Assembly (NCBI RefSeq): GCF_947496515.1
Contig: NZ_CANMDB010000004.1
Span: 1 to 64,000, forward strand
Direction of reading: 5' to 3'
Length of the DNA stretch: 64,000 nt
Source: an uncultured Roseobacter sp.
Lineage (GTDB): Bacteria; Pseudomonadota; Alphaproteobacteria; Rhodobacterales; Rhodobacteraceae
Below, piece by piece: positions 46,835 through 57,335 of this stretch; position 1 is the stretch's first letter; each line of letters opens with the position of its first letter. Below the pieces are notes generated by a model. That model was not told the origin of the DNA. It worked only from the letters and a program-made list of their open reading frames with translations, and searched no databases. A program made the translations under genes and the position numbers.

Positions 46835-48409
46835 TTGAAGATCGGAACACCAAAAGAGAGTTTTGAGGGTGAGGCGCGGGTCGCGATGACCCCCGACAGT
46901 GCAGGGCAGCTTCAGAAACTGGGCCACAGCTGCATGATCGAGGCGGGCGCGGGCTTGCGCGCGGGCTTTACCGACGCGGACTATGAGGCCGCGGGCGTCG
47001 AGATCGCCAAGACCCCCGCTGCGCTCTGGAAAGCGGCGGATGTGGTAGCCAAGGTGCGGGTGCCCGACGAGGCGGAGATGAAACGCCTGCGTGCGGGTCA
47101 GACGCTGATTTCCTTCTTCAGCCCTGTCGCGGACGAGGCCAAGATGCAGGCTGCGGCCAAAAAAGGCGCGACCGTCATCGCGATGGAGATGATCCCGCGG
47201 ATCAGCCGCGCGCAGAAGATGGATGCGCTGAGCTCCATGGCCAATATTGCGGGCTACCGGGCCGTGATCGAGGCGGGCAATAATTTCGGTCGCTTCTTTA
47301 CCGGACAGATTACCGCCGCAGGCAAGGTGCCACCCGCCAAGGTCCTGGTGGTCGGTGCCGGTGTGGCCGGGCTCGCCGCCATCGGGACGTCGACCTCGCT
47401 GGGCGCGATCACCTACGCCTTTGACGTGCGGCCCGAGGTGGCCGAGCAGGTGGAGAGCATGGGGGCGGAATTCGTCTATCTGGATTTCGAGGAAGAGCAG
47501 CAGGACGGCTCAAGCTCGGGGGGCTATGCCTCTGTTTCCTCACCCGAATTCCGCGAAGCACAGCTGGCCAAGTTCCGCGAGCTGGCGCCGGAGGTGGACA
47601 TCGTGATCACCACCGCGCTGATCCCCAACCGCGAGGCGCCGGAGCTTTGGACCGAGGATATGGTCAAGGCGATGAAGCCCGGATCGGTGATCGTCGATCT
47701 GGCCGCGGAAAAGGGCGGTAACTGCAAGCTGACGGTCAAGGACGAGAAGATCGTGACGGAGAACGGGGTGACGATTGTCGGCTACACAGATTTCCCAAGC
47801 CGCATGGGCACCCAGGCCTCCAGCCTTTATGCCACCAACATCCGGCACCTGATGACCGATCTGACGCCCGAAAAGGATGGTGAGATCGTGCACAACATGG
47901 AGGATGACGTGATCCGCGGGGCGACCATCGCCCACGACAAGGAGGTCACCTATCCGCCGCCCCCGCCCAAGGTGGCGGCCATCGCGGCGGCCCCGAAGAA
48001 GGAAAAAGCCAAGGAGCTGACGGCGGAGGAAAAGCGCGCCAACGAGGTCGCGGCCTTCAAGAAGCAGACCCAGACTCAAGTGGGTCTGCTGGCTGTCGGC
48101 GGGGCGCTGGTCCTGGCCGTGGGCCTGATCGCCCCGGCGAGCTTCATGCAGCATTTCATCGTCTTTGTGCTGTCGGTCTTTATCGGCTTCCAGGTGATCT
48201 GGGGCGTGGCGCACAGCCTGCACACACCTCTCATGGCTGTCACGAATGCGATCTCCTCGATCATCATTCTGGGCGCGCTCATTCAGATCGGGTCAAGCTC
48301 GCTCTTGATCACGGCGCTGGCGGCGCTGTCGGTCTTCATGGCGGCCATCAACATCTTCGGTGGCTTCCTCGTCACCCGGCGCATGCTCGCCATGTTCCAG
48401 AAATCGTAA
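46835..48409 (+). CDS. pntA: NAD(P) transhydrogenase subunit alpha
   Basis: Proton-pumping transhydrogenase subunit (524 residues) carrying the NAD-binding domain I and the first membrane helices. It shows KIGTPKESFEGEARVAMTPD, ISRAQKMDALSSMANIAGYR, KVLVVGAGVAGLAAIGTSTS, and TTALIPNREAPELW. A basic/acidic linker with PPPPPKV leads to about four C-terminal helices (LLAVGGALVLAVGLIAPASF). It is the fused E. coli-type alpha subunit rather than the split form found in many alphaproteobacteria. The start is TTG at 46835 behind GGGGGAGC; no ATG gives this N-terminus. Confidence 0.95.
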   Translation: MKIGTPKESFEGEARVAMTPDSAGQLQKLGHSCMIEAGAGLRAGFTDADYEAAGVEIAKTPAALWKAADVVAKVRVPDEAEMKRLRAGQTLISFFSPVADEAKMQAAAKKGATVIAMEMIPRISRAQKMDALSSMANIAGYRAVIEAGNNFGRFFTGQITAAGKVPPAKVLVVGAGVAGLAAIGTSTSLGAITYAFDVRPEVAEQVESMGAEFVYLDFEEEQQDGSSSGGYASVSSPEFREAQLAKFRELAPEVDIVITTALIPNREAPELWTEDMVKAMKPGSVIVDLAAEKGGNCKLTVKDEKIVTENGVTIVGYTDFPSRMGTQASSLYATNIRHLMTDLTPEKDGEIVHNMEDDVIRGATIAHDKEVTYPPPPPKVAAIAAAPKKEKAKELTAEEKRANEVAAFKKQTQTQVGLLAVGGALVLAVGLIAPASFMQHFIVFVLSVFIGFQVIWGVAHSLHTPLMAVTNAISSIIILGALIQIGSSSLLITALAALSVFMAAINIFGGFLVTRRMLAMFQKS

Positions 48410-48422
48410 GGGGTAGGGGATC

Positions 48423-49919
48423 ATGGAATTCGGATTTACGATTGCGGCCTATGCGGTCGCGGCGGTTCTCTTCATCCTGAGCCTTGGCGGGCTGTCCAAT
48501 CAGGAAAGCGCGAAACGCGCGGTATGGTACGGGATCGCCGGCATGGCGATTGCGGTGCTGGCGACGCTGATCGGCCCCGGTCAAGGGCTGGGGGTGGTCT
48601 CGATCATCCTGCTCGCTCTGGGTGCAGCGGTAGGCTACCAGCTGGCCACCAAGGTGCAGATGACCCAGATGCCAGAGTTGGTGGCGATCATGCACAGCCT
48701 GGTGGGCTTGGCCGCGGTCTTTGTCGGTTTCAATGCCGACATTATGATCAACGCCATCAGTGCGCTTTACGCCGAGAACGGCGGCGTGCTGGGGGCCGTG
48801 GGCCCTGGCGGCTACACTGCCATCGGCCTGCCCGCAGCGGTCTACGACGAGCTGTCCTCCTTTGGTCAGCTCATCGCCAAGAAAACGGGCGTCGAGATCG
48901 GTATCCTGCGGGTCGAACTGGTGCTGGGCATCTGGATCGGGGCCGTGACCTTTACCGGGTCGGTCATCGCCTACGGCAAGCTGGCGGGCAAGGTGGACAC
49001 CTCCGCCAAGAAGCTGCCGGGTGGGCATCTGCTGAACGCGGGCGCAGCGGCGCTGTCGCTGATCTTTGCCATCATGTATCTGGGTGGATCAGGCAGCTGG
49101 ACGTTGGTGCTGCTGACGTTGCTGGCGCTCTTTATCGGCTATCACCTGATCATGGGCATCGGCGGCGCCGATATGCCCGTGGTCGTCTCCATGCTCAACA
49201 GCTATTCCGGCTGGGCGGCGGCGGCCATCGGCTTCTCGCTTGGCAACGATCTGCTGATCGTGGTTGGCGCGCTGGTGGGCTCTTCGGGGGCGATCCTCAG
49301 CTACATCATGTGCAAGGCGATGAATCGGTCGTTCGTGTCGGTGATCCTGGGTGGCTTCGGCGGCCCGGCGGGCGAGCAGCAGGCGGTCGAGGGCGAACAG
49401 ATCGCCATCGAGGCCGATGGTGTGGCCAGCGCGCTGAACGAGGCTGACAGCGTGATCATCATTCCAGGCTACGGCATGGCGGTGGCGCAGGCGCAAACGG
49501 CTGTCAGCGAGCTTGTAAAGAAGCTGCGGGCGGCGGGCAAGACCGTGCGTTTTGCCATCCACCCGGTGGCCGGGCGCTTGCCGGGGCACATGAACGTGCT
49601 GCTGGCGGAAGCCAAGGTGCCCTATGACATCGTGCTGGAGATGGACGAGATCAACGAGGATTTCCCGGACACGGATGTGGCCATCGTGATCGGCTCCAAT
49701 GATATCGTGAACCCCGCGGCACAGGATGATCCCAACAGCCCCATCGCGGGCATGCCGGTGCTGGAATGCTGGAAGGCCAAGCAGGTGTTCGTCTCCAAGC
49801 GCGGGCAGGGCACCGGCTATTCGGGCATCGAGAACCCGCTGTTCTTCAAGGAGAATACGCGGATGTTCTACGGTGACGCCAAAGCGTCTCTGGACAAGCT
49901 GCTGCCGATGATCGACTAG
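48423..49919 (+). CDS. pntB: NAD(P) transhydrogenase subunit beta
   Basis: Membrane subunit with NADP-binding domain III (498 residues). Eight or nine helices from [20 protein letters not shown]; conserved His region [20 protein letters not shown]; domain [83 protein letters not shown]. It begins 13 bases after pntA and is followed by a strong terminator. Uses the proton gradient to reduce NADP with NADH. Confidence 0.96.
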   Translation: MEFGFTIAAYAVAAVLFILSLGGLSNQESAKRAVWYGIAGMAIAVLATLIGPGQGLGVVSIILLALGAAVGYQLATKVQMTQMPELVAIMHSLVGLAAVFVGFNADIMINAISALYAENGGVLGAVGPGGYTAIGLPAAVYDELSSFGQLIAKKTGVEIGILRVELVLGIWIGAVTFTGSVIAYGKLAGKVDTSAKKLPGGHLLNAGAAALSLIFAIMYLGGSGSWTLVLLTLLALFIGYHLIMGIGGADMPVVVSMLNSYSGWAAAAIGFSLGNDLLIVVGALVGSSGAILSYIMCKAMNRSFVSVILGGFGGPAGEQQAVEGEQIAIEADGVASALNEADSVIIIPGYGMAVAQAQTAVSELVKKLRAAGKTVRFAIHPVAGRLPGHMNVLLAEAKVPYDIVLEMDEINEDFPDTDVAIVIGSNDIVNPAAQDDPNSPIAGMPVLECWKAKQVFVSKRGQGTGYSGIENPLFFKENTRMFYGDAKASLDKLLPMID

Positions 49920-49940
49920 TCTCGGTACAAACGAAAAAAG

Positions 49941-49974
49941 AGCCGCGCGCGTCACTGACGTGGGCGGCTTTTTT
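49941..49974 (+). terminator. Rho-independent terminator after pntB
   Basis: Outer stem AGCCGC (49941-49946) / GCGGCT (49964-49969), inner stem CGTCA-C-TGACG, then six Ts. A-run upstream makes it potentially bidirectional. Confidence 0.9.
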
Positions 49975-50202
49975 GTGACCTGTCGATGCCGGTGTACAGT
50001 CAGGTTCCAACATTCGAGAGGTCACCCCCGGCCCCAAGGCCGGGCAGCCACCGACCCTCCTCGATGGAGGGGAGGGGGCTTCCCCCGTTTGCCCTGAGCG
50101 TCTTATGGCAGCGGACGCGCGCCGCGCCGATGGCGCAAAGCCGGGGCCGGGCGCCCTGTGGCGCAGATCCGGCGCGCATCGCCAAGACACCGATCCGGCA
50201 CG

Positions 50203-50237
50203 AAAAAAGCCGCCCCGCTTTCTCAGCCGGGGCGGCT
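50203..50237 (-). terminator. Rho-independent terminator after gltA
   Basis: On the minus strand AGCCGCCCCG / CGGGGCGGCT stem (10 bp, loop of about 10) followed by a T-run (plus-strand A-run at 50203-50208), 23 bases after the gltA stop. Confidence 0.9.
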
Positions 50238-50259
50238 TGATTGCGCGGACGCATCCGGG

Positions 50260-51555
50260 TCAGCGTGTTTCGATATCGCTGTAGTTCCGCTCTGTCTCAC
50301 CGAGGTAGAGCTGCCGCGGACGGCCGATCTTGTTCTGCGGATCTGCGATCATCTCTTTCCACTGGGAGATCCAGCCCACCGTCCGGCTCAGCGCAAAGAT
50401 CGGCGTGAACATCGACGTCGGGAAACCCATCGCCTCCAGAATGATGCCGGAGTAGAAATCCACATTCGGGAAGAGCTTCTTGTCCGCAAAATAGGGATCC
50501 GCAAGTGCGGCTGCCTCAAGCTCCTTGGCAACCTGCAGGATGGGTTTATCCTCGACCCCGAGCAGATCCAGCACCTCATCGGCGGATTGCTTCATCACCT
50601 TGGCGCGGGGATCGAAGTTCTTGTAGACCCGGTGGCCAAAGCCCATCAGGCGGAACGGATCCTCTTTGTCCTTGGCGCGCGCGATAAACTCCGGGATGCG
50701 ATCAGGCGTGCCAATCTCGTTGAGCATCTCCAGACAGGCCTGGTTTGCCCCACCGTGGGCCGGACCCCAGAGGCAGGCGATACCGGCCGCGATGCAGGCA
50801 AAGGGGTTCGCCCCTGACGACGACGCGAGCCGTACCGTGGAGGTGGAGGCGTTCTGCTCGTGATCCGCGTGCAGGGTAAAGATCCGGTCCATGGCGCGGC
50901 TGAGGATCGGGTTGACCTCGTAGTCCTCCGCCGGGACGGAAAAGCACATGCGCAGGAAATTGGACGCATAGTCCAGATCGTTGCGCGGATAGACGAAGGG
51001 CTGACCGATGGAATACTTGTAGGCCCAGGCGGCGATCGTCGGCATCTTGGCGATCAGCCGGTGGCTGGCGATCTCGCGCTGGCGCTCGTCGGAGATGTCG
51101 GTGCTGTCGTGATAGAAGGCCGACATCGCGCCCACAACGCCCACCATGATCGCCATCGGGTGCGCGTCGCGCCGGAATCCGCGGAAGAAATTCACCATCT
51201 GCTCATGCAGCATGGTGTGATGGGTGATGTTCAGCTCGAACTCTTCCAGCTGTGCTGCCGACGGCAGTTCCCCGTAGAGCAGCAGATAGCACACTTCCAG
51301 ATAATGCGAGTTACCCGCCAGCTGGTCGATGGGATAGCCCCGGTGCAAGAGCTCGCCCTTGTCGCCATCGATAAAGGTGATGGTGCTGTCGCAGCTGGCG
51401 GTGGAGGTAAAGCCCGGATCATAGGTAAAGACGCCCGCCTGCGCATAGAGCTTGCGGATATCGACCACATCGGGCCCGGCTGTCGGCGAAAAGATCGGCA
51501 GATCATAGCTCTGGCCGTCGATGCTCAGCGTGGCTGATTTGGTGCTTTCGGTCAT
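50260..51555 (-). CDS. gltA: Citrate synthase (type II)
   Basis: First TCA-cycle enzyme (431 residues). It shows [32 protein letters not shown], catalytic His regions in [18 protein letters not shown] and [20 protein letters not shown], and the Asp-containing [20 protein letters not shown]. The start at 51555 ([10 protein letters not shown]) is behind AGGAAGGACCTCC-like sequence; the upstream open frame is non-homologous. It heads the conserved gltA-gltX-comEC-lexA neighbourhood and is followed by a terminator. Confidence 0.96.
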   Translation of the reverse strand: MTESTKSATLSIDGQSYDLPIFSPTAGPDVVDIRKLYAQAGVFTYDPGFTSTASCDSTITFIDGDKGELLHRGYPIDQLAGNSHYLEVCYLLLYGELPSAAQLEEFELNITHHTMLHEQMVNFFRGFRRDAHPMAIMVGVVGAMSAFYHDSTDISDERQREIASHRLIAKMPTIAAWAYKYSIGQPFVYPRNDLDYASNFLRMCFSVPAEDYEVNPILSRAMDRIFTLHADHEQNASTSTVRLASSSGANPFACIAAGIACLWGPAHGGANQACLEMLNEIGTPDRIPEFIARAKDKEDPFRLMGFGHRVYKNFDPRAKVMKQSADEVLDLLGVEDKPILQVAKELEAAALADPYFADKKLFPNVDFYSGIILEAMGFPTSMFTPIFALSRTVGWISQWKEMIADPQNKIGRPRQLYLGETERNYSDIETR

Positions 51556-51648
51556 GGGAGGTCCTTCCTGTCTGTCGCGCGGGCAGGCCCGCCATAGGCG
51601 CGCGGCACGAAGGTCTGATGCCCCCGGACCGGCCATTTCATCGCAGGT

Positions 51649-53058
51649 TTACCCCGCTTGTTGCGCTGCATCCGTCAGTCGGGCTTGCGTCTCGTCACGC
51701 CCCAGAACCAGCATCATGTCGAAAACCGAGGGCGTGACGGCCCGCCCTGCGAGCGCTGCACGCAAAGGCCCGGCGAGTTTCCCGAATTTCGTCCCTTTGC
51801 TGTCGGCAAAAGCGTTCAGGATCGCCTCCAGACTTTCTCTGGTCCAGCTATCAGTTTGCAGCTGCGGCGTCAATTCCTTCAACATCTCGCGGGCGTCCGT
51901 ATCGAGTGCCTTGGCGGCCTTCTCATCCGCAATCACCGGGCGCGACGCGAGCGCAAACTGCGCTTTTTCAAGGAGTTCCGGGAATGTCTTCGCCCGTTCC
52001 TTGACGCTGTACATGGCCAGCAGCAGCCGAGCTTCCTGCTTTGGCGTCAAGGGCGGCTGACCCGCGGCTGCGCGGTATTCCGCGATTTCTTTCTGCAATG
52101 CGGCATCCTTCATGATAGCGATATGCTGGCCTGACAGGTTTTCCAGCTTTTTGAGATCAAAGCGCGCGGGGCTCTTGCCGATGCCGCCCAGATCGAACCA
52201 CTCTTGTGCCTGCTCATCTGTGAAGAATTCGTTATCGCCGTGGCTCCATCCCAGCCGGGCCAGATAATTCCGCATGCCCGCGGCCGGGTAGCCCATCGCC
52301 TGGTATTCCTGTGCGCCGAGCGCCCCGTGCCGCTTGCTGAGCTTCTTGCCATCGGGCCCGTGAATGAGCGGAATATGCGCCCAGACGGGCACGTCCCAGC
52401 CCATGGCCTCGTAGATCATCATCTGCCGTGCCGCATTGTTGAGGTGATCGTCCCCGCGGATCACATGGGTCACGCCCATGTCGTGATCGTCCACCACCAC
52501 GGCGAGCATATAGACGGGCGTGCCGTCCGACCGCAGCAGCACCATATCGTCAAGCTGCGCATTGTTGATCGTGACGTCGCCCTGCACCGTGTCTCGGATC
52601 ACCGTCTCGCCCGATTGCGGCGCCTTGATCCGGATCACGAAAGGCGCATTCGGGTGGGTTACCGGATCCGCGTCGCGCCAGGGGGAGCGGTAAAGTGTAC
52701 TGGTGCCTGCCGCCCCTGCCGCCTCACGAAATTCGGTGATCTCTTCGGGTGTGGCAAAACATTTGTAGGCCTTCTTCCGGGCCAGCAGATCCTGCGCCAC
52801 CTCGGCATGGCGGGCGGCGTTTTCGAACTGGCTGATGATCTCGCCATCGTGGTCGAGGCCCAGCCACGCCATGCCTTGCAGGATCGCCTGCGTTGCCTCC
52901 GGCGTCGAACGCGAGCGGTCTGTGTCCTCGATGCGCAAGAGAAACTTCCCGCCGCGTCCGCGCGCGTAGAGCCAATTGAACAGCGCCGTGCGCGCGCCGC
53001 CGATATGCAGAAATCCGGTGGGCGAGGGGGCGAAACGGGTCACAATGGGCGCGGACAT
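51649..53058 (-). CDS. gltX: Glutamyl-tRNA synthetase
   Basis: Class I synthetase (469 residues). HIGH-type motif [20 protein letters not shown] (HIGG), [20 protein letters not shown], the KMSKS-type loop [20 protein letters not shown], and HIPLIHG. C-terminal anticodon-binding helices are complete ([17 protein letters not shown]). It lies 93 bases upstream of gltA on the same strand and is divergent from comEC by 91 bases. No second glutamyl-tRNA synthetase gene is seen; gatB elsewhere in the window implies that Gln-tRNA or Asn-tRNA is made by transamidation. Confidence 0.96.
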   Translation of the reverse strand: MSAPIVTRFAPSPTGFLHIGGARTALFNWLYARGRGGKFLLRIEDTDRSRSTPEATQAILQGMAWLGLDHDGEIISQFENAARHAEVAQDLLARKKAYKCFATPEEITEFREAAGAAGTSTLYRSPWRDADPVTHPNAPFVIRIKAPQSGETVIRDTVQGDVTINNAQLDDMVLLRSDGTPVYMLAVVVDDHDMGVTHVIRGDDHLNNAARQMMIYEAMGWDVPVWAHIPLIHGPDGKKLSKRHGALGAQEYQAMGYPAAGMRNYLARLGWSHGDNEFFTDEQAQEWFDLGGIGKSPARFDLKKLENLSGQHIAIMKDAALQKEIAEYRAAAGQPPLTPKQEARLLLAMYSVKERAKTFPELLEKAQFALASRPVIADEKAAKALDTDAREMLKELTPQLQTDSWTRESLEAILNAFADSKGTKFGKLAGPLRAALAGRAVTPSVFDMMLVLGRDETQARLTDAAQQAG

Positions 53059-53149
53059 TTGAGGGAATTTACCTTTCCGTAACCATGAGCGGCATAACTC
53101 TAGGCTGTCTGTCTACCCAGTGCCGGGGGCAGGGGCAAGGAGGGGACGC

Positions 53150-55195
53150 GTGACACGGATCGGGGCCGTTCTGTTGCACCAGCGCGGCGCGTTTTTCGAA
53201 TGGGTGCCAGTGTGCCTGGCCATCGGCATCGGGTGCTATTTCCTGTTGCGGTTCGAGCCTGCCGGTCCTTTTCTGCTGAGTGTCGGCGCGGCGGCCTTGG
53301 TGCTGCTGATCGTCGCGCGCTGGTTGGGAGAGGCCGTAGCACCGCTGGCGATGGGTCTCGTGCTGGTGGCCTGTGGGTTTTTGCTGGCCGCGCATCGGGC
53401 TCATGATGTGGCGAGCCCGGTGATGAGCTGGCGCTACTACGGCCCCGTCGAGGGGCGCATCGTGCATCTGGATCGCAGCAGTTCCGACGCGCTGCGGCTG
53501 ACATTGGATCAGGTGGTGCTGGAGCGCACGTCTCCTGCGCGCACGCCGGAACGGGTGCGGATCTCGATGCACGGGGATCAGAGCCTCAGCGTGGCCCCAG
53601 AGCCGGGCTTGCGGGTCATGACCACGGCGCATCTGTCGCCGCCGGGCGGTCCGGTGGAGCCCGGTGGCTTTGATTTCCAGCGGCACGCCTGGTTCGGCCA
53701 GCTGGGCGGCGTGGGCTACAGCCGGGTGCCGCTGCTGGCCATCGCGCGCCCCGCCGACGACCGGATCGAACTGGCCGTCTTTCGCGTCCGTATGGCGGTG
53801 GCCGCGCGGATGATGGAGGTGCTGCCGGGCGATACAGGCGGCTTTGCGGTGGCGGTGACCACGGGTGCGCGCAGTTCGATCAGCCAGGAGGCGCTGGAGG
53901 ACCTGCGGGCCAGCAATCTTGCGCATTTACTGGCGATTTCGGGGCTGCACATGGGGCTGCTCACGGGGTTTGTCTTTGCGCTCCTGCGGATCGTGATCGC
54001 GCTCATTCCGCCTCTCGCGCTCCGTGCGCCGGGGCGCAAGCTGGCCGCCGGTGGCGCGCTGGTCGTGGCGGCGGGGTATCTGGCGCTCTCGGGTGGCAAT
54101 GTCGCGACGGAGCGGGCGTTCATCATGGTCGCCGTCGCCCTGGGCGCCGTAATGCTCGACCGCCGCGCGATCTCGCTGCGGGCGGTGGCCATTGCGGCAA
54201 CCATCGTGCTGCTGCTGCGGCCCGAGGCACTGCTAGGCCCCGGGTTTCAGATGTCCTTTGCCGCCACGACTGCGCTGGTTGCCGTCTTCGGCTACATGCG
54301 GGACCGCCGCCTGTCGATGGGACCGAAATGGGCCAAGCCGGTGGTTGCCGTCCTGATTTCTTCGGGCGTGGCAGGGCTGGCAACGGCGCCCATCGGGGCT
54401 GCGCATTTCAACGCGATCTCGCATTATGGGCTGATCGCAAACCTGACCTCGGTGCCGATGATGGGCACGGTGGTGATCCCGGCGGCGGTGTTGGCGCTGG
54501 TGCTGGCGCCCTTTGGGCTGGACTGGCTGGGCCTGTGGATCATGGGCGCGGGCCTGAAGTGGATCCTCGCCGTGGGCAGCTTTGTGGCCGGGCTGGATGG
54601 CGCACGGTCCTTCGTGCCGGGGCCAGGGGTCGCGGTGCTGCCGCTGATCGCACTCGGGTTTCTGTGGCTGTGCCTGTGGCAAGGGCGCAGCCGCAGTCTG
54701 GGTGTGCTGCCGGTGATCGTGGCCTTCTGGCTTTGGGCGACGGGCGACCGGCCCGTTGGCCTGATCGCGGAGAATGGTGCGCTGGTGGGTGTCATGACGC
54801 CCGAGGGCCGCGCGCTCAGCAAGCCGAAAGGCGCCGGTTTCGTTGCCCGCAACTGGCTGGAGAACGATGGCGATGCGAGCGACCAGCCCACCGCTGCCGA
54901 CCGCTGGCCAGAGAGCCGTCAGGCGGTCTTGCCCGGTGGGGTGGAACTTACCCATCTGGCGGGGAAAAAGGCTGTGACCGGGTTTCAGGGATGTGACGCG
55001 GGTCAGATCGTGGTGGCCAACCAGCCTTTGCCAAAAGGCGCGTCCGGCTGTCTGCTCTTTGACCCGAACCGGTTGCGCGATACCGGTGCGATATCGCTGG
55101 TTGATCGAGGCGGAGAGGTGGCGCTGATTTCCACAAGGGACCTTACCGGTGACAGGCTGTGGACGCCCTGGTACCGCCCGAAAAGGCGTGACTGA
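53150..55195 (+). CDS. comEC: ComEC/Rec2 family DNA uptake channel
   Basis: Polytopic inner-membrane protein (681 residues) of the ComEC/Rec2 family, which moves single-stranded DNA into the cell during transformation. N-terminal helices and DUF4131-like OB domain (WRYYGPVEGRIVHLDRSSSD), then the competence domain with LAHLLAISGLHMGLLTGFVF and LSGGNVATERAFIMVAVALG, GPGFQMSFAATTALV, and HYGLIANLTSVPMMG. A C-terminal globular part (LIAENGALVGVMTPEGRALS) lacks the metal motifs of the beta-lactamase domain found in Gram-positive ComEC. GTG at 53150 with AAGGAGGGG upstream. Confidence 0.93.
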   Translation: MTRIGAVLLHQRGAFFEWVPVCLAIGIGCYFLLRFEPAGPFLLSVGAAALVLLIVARWLGEAVAPLAMGLVLVACGFLLAAHRAHDVASPVMSWRYYGPVEGRIVHLDRSSSDALRLTLDQVVLERTSPARTPERVRISMHGDQSLSVAPEPGLRVMTTAHLSPPGGPVEPGGFDFQRHAWFGQLGGVGYSRVPLLAIARPADDRIELAVFRVRMAVAARMMEVLPGDTGGFAVAVTTGARSSISQEALEDLRASNLAHLLAISGLHMGLLTGFVFALLRIVIALIPPLALRAPGRKLAAGGALVVAAGYLALSGGNVATERAFIMVAVALGAVMLDRRAISLRAVAIAATIVLLLRPEALLGPGFQMSFAATTALVAVFGYMRDRRLSMGPKWAKPVVAVLISSGVAGLATAPIGAAHFNAISHYGLIANLTSVPMMGTVVIPAAVLALVLAPFGLDWLGLWIMGAGLKWILAVGSFVAGLDGARSFVPGPGVAVLPLIALGFLWLCLWQGRSRSLGVLPVIVAFWLWATGDRPVGLIAENGALVGVMTPEGRALSKPKGAGFVARNWLENDGDASDQPTAADRWPESRQAVLPGGVELTHLAGKKAVTGFQGCDAGQIVVANQPLPKGASGCLLFDPNRLRDTGAISLVDRGGEVALISTRDLTGDRLWTPWYRPKRRD

Positions 55196-55246
55196 TCCGC
55201 TTGTGTCGAAGATCTACGTCTTGCTCTCGCGCAGCCGCTAGGCGCT

Positions 55247-55270
55247 GGAACGCTTTTCGAAAAGCGTTCC
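55247..55270. repeat. Perfect 24-bp palindrome with CGCTTTTCGAAAAGCG core
   Basis: A perfect inverted repeat centred on TTCGAA, 52 bases after comEC. As RNA it would form a long stem on either strand. A second copy of the core lies 64 bases downstream. Confidence 0.75.
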
Positions 55271-55334
55271 GCCCCGCACCTGGGCGGTGCTTCAGAAGTT
55301 CATGTCTGGATTCGAGCGATAGCCGACAGGTTCA

Positions 55335-55354
55335 CGCGCTTTTCGAAAAGCGCG
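55335..55354. repeat. Perfect 20-bp palindrome sharing the same core
   Basis: CGCGCTTTTCGAAAAGCGCG, 22 bases from the lexA stop on the minus strand. With the copy at 55247-55270 it separates the convergent comEC and lexA genes and could act as a bidirectional terminator, or be a repeated extragenic element. Confidence 0.75.
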
Positions 55355-55375
55355 CGGGCGCGGGGATCAGAGGGT

Positions 55376-56077
55376 TCAGTAGGTGCGGATCAGTCCGACC
55401 AGCTTGCCCTGAACCTTGACCTGATCCTCGTTGAAGATACGGGTCTCGTAGGCGGGGTTTGCTGCCTCCAGCGCGATGGCCGAGCCCTTGCGGATGTAGC
55501 GTTTCAGCGTCGCTTCGTGATCCTCGACCAGAGCGACTACGATATCGCCATTGTCCGCCGCACTGGTCTCGCGGATCACCACGACATCACCATCGTTGAT
55601 GCCTGCGTCGATCATTGAATCGCCCCGGACCTCCAGCGCATAGTGCTCGCCGGAGCCGGACAGCATCTGCCCCGGTACCGCGACGCTGTTGGCCGCATGG
55701 TTAATCGCCTCGATGGGCACACCGGCGGCGATCCGCCCGACCAGCGGGACCTCCGTTGCAAAGGCGCTGCTGACCGACTGCGCGCCACCGGGCATCGGCT
55801 GATCGGGTTTGTCGCCGTCGATCACCGTGGGCGAGAAGCCTCCGCCAGGCTGGCCGCCCAGGCTTTCGGGCAATTTCACGATCTCGATCGCGCGGGCACG
55901 GTGTGCCAGCCTGCGAATGAACCCCCGTTCCTCCAGCGCCGTGATCAGCCGGTGGATGCCAGATTTTGACCGCAGGTCGAGCGCCTCTTTCATCTCGTCG
56001 AAACTGGGGGGCACCCCATCCCGCTGTAACCGTTTGTGAATGAATTCGAGTAGATCCAACTGCTTCTTAGTGAGCAT
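55376..56077 (-). CDS. lexA: LexA repressor
   Basis: SOS repressor/self-cleaving protease (233 residues). N-terminal winged helix ([40 protein letters not shown]) binds the SOS box; cleavage site Ala-Gly in [12 protein letters not shown]; catalytic Ser in [16 protein letters not shown] and Lys in [12 protein letters not shown] Gly/Pro-rich linker of about 30 residues between the domains is typical of alphaproteobacteria. A GTTC-N7-GTTC box 43 bases upstream implies autoregulation. Follows moeA on the same strand. Confidence 0.96.
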   Translation of the reverse strand: MLTKKQLDLLEFIHKRLQRDGVPPSFDEMKEALDLRSKSGIHRLITALEERGFIRRLAHRARAIEIVKLPESLGGQPGGGFSPTVIDGDKPDQPMPGGAQSVSSAFATEVPLVGRIAAGVPIEAINHAANSVAVPGQMLSGSGEHYALEVRGDSMIDAGINDGDVVVIRETSAADNGDIVVALVEDHEATLKRYIRKGSAIALEAANPAYETRIFNEDQVKVQGKLVGLIRTY

Positions 56078-56119
56078 GTTCGTCCTCCGAGGGAATTGTT
56101 TTGCGCTCGATTGCCCTTT

Positions 56120-56134
56120 GTTCTAGGGATGTTC
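56120..56134 (-). promoter_or_regulatory. lexA: SOS box (GTTC-N7-GTTC) of lexA
   Basis: GTTC TAGGGAT GTTC on the plus strand, an exact match to the alphaproteobacterial LexA-binding consensus, located in the 85-base gap between moeA and lexA, 43 bases from the lexA start. It shows lexA has its own SOS-controlled promoter inside the trp-moa string. Confidence 0.85.
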
Positions 56135-56162
56135 CCCTTTTGTGTCAACGGTTTCATAACAC

Positions 56163-57335
56163 TCAGAGCGGCAGGTAGGACACCAGCGCGCCTGCCGCCC
56201 GCGCGGGGTCGAGGGGCGGGCGTACCACCAGCGCATTGGCCTGCGCCAACACGCTGAGGAGCGAGCTGTCCTGCCGGTCAAAGACCGTGAGCCCCGCCTC
56301 GCCCAGATGCGCGCGCATGTAGTGCTCGCGCGGTCCGTTGGCGGCGATACCGGCGGCAAGCGGTGCTTCCCGGCGCGGGGCGGGTGCGGCGTCCAGCCCC
56401 AGCATTGCGCGGATCATGGGCAGCACAAAGATGGTGCCGCAGACCATGGCGGAGACGGGATTGCCCGGCAGGCCGATCATCGGCACATCGCCCAACCGCC
56501 CGGCCATGAGCGGTTTGCCGGGCCGCATCGCCACCTTGTAAAAGGACTGCGCCATCCCCAGCTGCGCCGCCACCGGGGCCACCAGATCGTGATCGCCAAC
56601 CGAGGCGCCGCCGATGGTCACGATCAGATCCGCGCTGGCCGCGAGGCCAAAGGCCGTCGTGAGCGAGGCGGAGGTATCGCGGGCGATGGGCAAGAGCCGG
56701 GTCCGTGCACCTGCAGCCTCCAGCTGGGCGGCAAGGCCAAAGCTGTTGGAGGCGATGATCTGGTCGGGGCCGGGGGTCTCGCCGGGCATGACCAACTCGT
56801 CGCCCGTGGCCAGGATCGCGACGACAGGTTGGCGGAAGACAGGGACCGCGGCGATATTCATGGCCGCCAGCAGCGCCACATCCGACGGGCCGAGCCGTCG
56901 GGGCGCGGCCATCGGGTCGCCTGCGCTGAAATCACCACCGGCGGGACGGATGTTGTCTTTGGTGTCCAGATCGCGGTTGAGCGTGATCACATCGCCGCGG
57001 CGGGTGACATCTTCCTGAATGACGATGAAGTCGGTCTGGGCCGGCACCGGCGCACCCGTAAAGATGCGCACCGCCTGTCCCGGACCGACGGTTCCTGCAA
57101 ACCCGTGCCCGGCGGCGGCCTCGCCCACCACCTTGAACATCGCGTCGGGCTCCGCCTCCGCCCGCCGCAGCGCGTAGCCATCCATGGAGGACGCATCAAA
57201 CGGCGGCTGGGTGCGGGTCGCCGCGACATCCCGCGCTAGGACCCGACCGGCAGCGGCGCGCAACGGGACGGTTTGGACCCCCAGCGGTGTCACCAGCGCA
57301 AAAAGATGCGCCAGCGCCTCGCTCACCGGGATCAT
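56163..57335 (-). CDS. moeA: Molybdopterin molybdenumtransferase
   Basis: Inserts molybdenum into adenylylated molybdopterin (390 residues). It shows [76 protein letters not shown], and [21 protein letters not shown]-terminal domain IV is complete. Overlaps moaC by 4 bases. Its presence next to moaC means both molybdenum-cofactor genes ride in the trp string. Confidence 0.95.
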   Translation of the reverse strand: MIPVSEALAHLFALVTPLGVQTVPLRAAAGRVLARDVAATRTQPPFDASSMDGYALRRAEAEPDAMFKVVGEAAAGHGFAGTVGPGQAVRIFTGAPVPAQTDFIVIQEDVTRRGDVITLNRDLDTKDNIRPAGGDFSAGDPMAAPRRLGPSDVALLAAMNIAAVPVFRQPVVAILATGDELVMPGETPGPDQIIASNSFGLAAQLEAAGARTRLLPIARDTSASLTTAFGLAASADLIVTIGGASVGDHDLVAPVAAQLGMAQSFYKVAMRPGKPLMAGRLGDVPMIGLPGNPVSAMVCGTIFVLPMIRAMLGLDAAPAPRREAPLAAGIAANGPREHYMRAHLGEAGLTVFDRQDSSLLSVLAQANALVVRPPLDPARAAGALVSYLPL

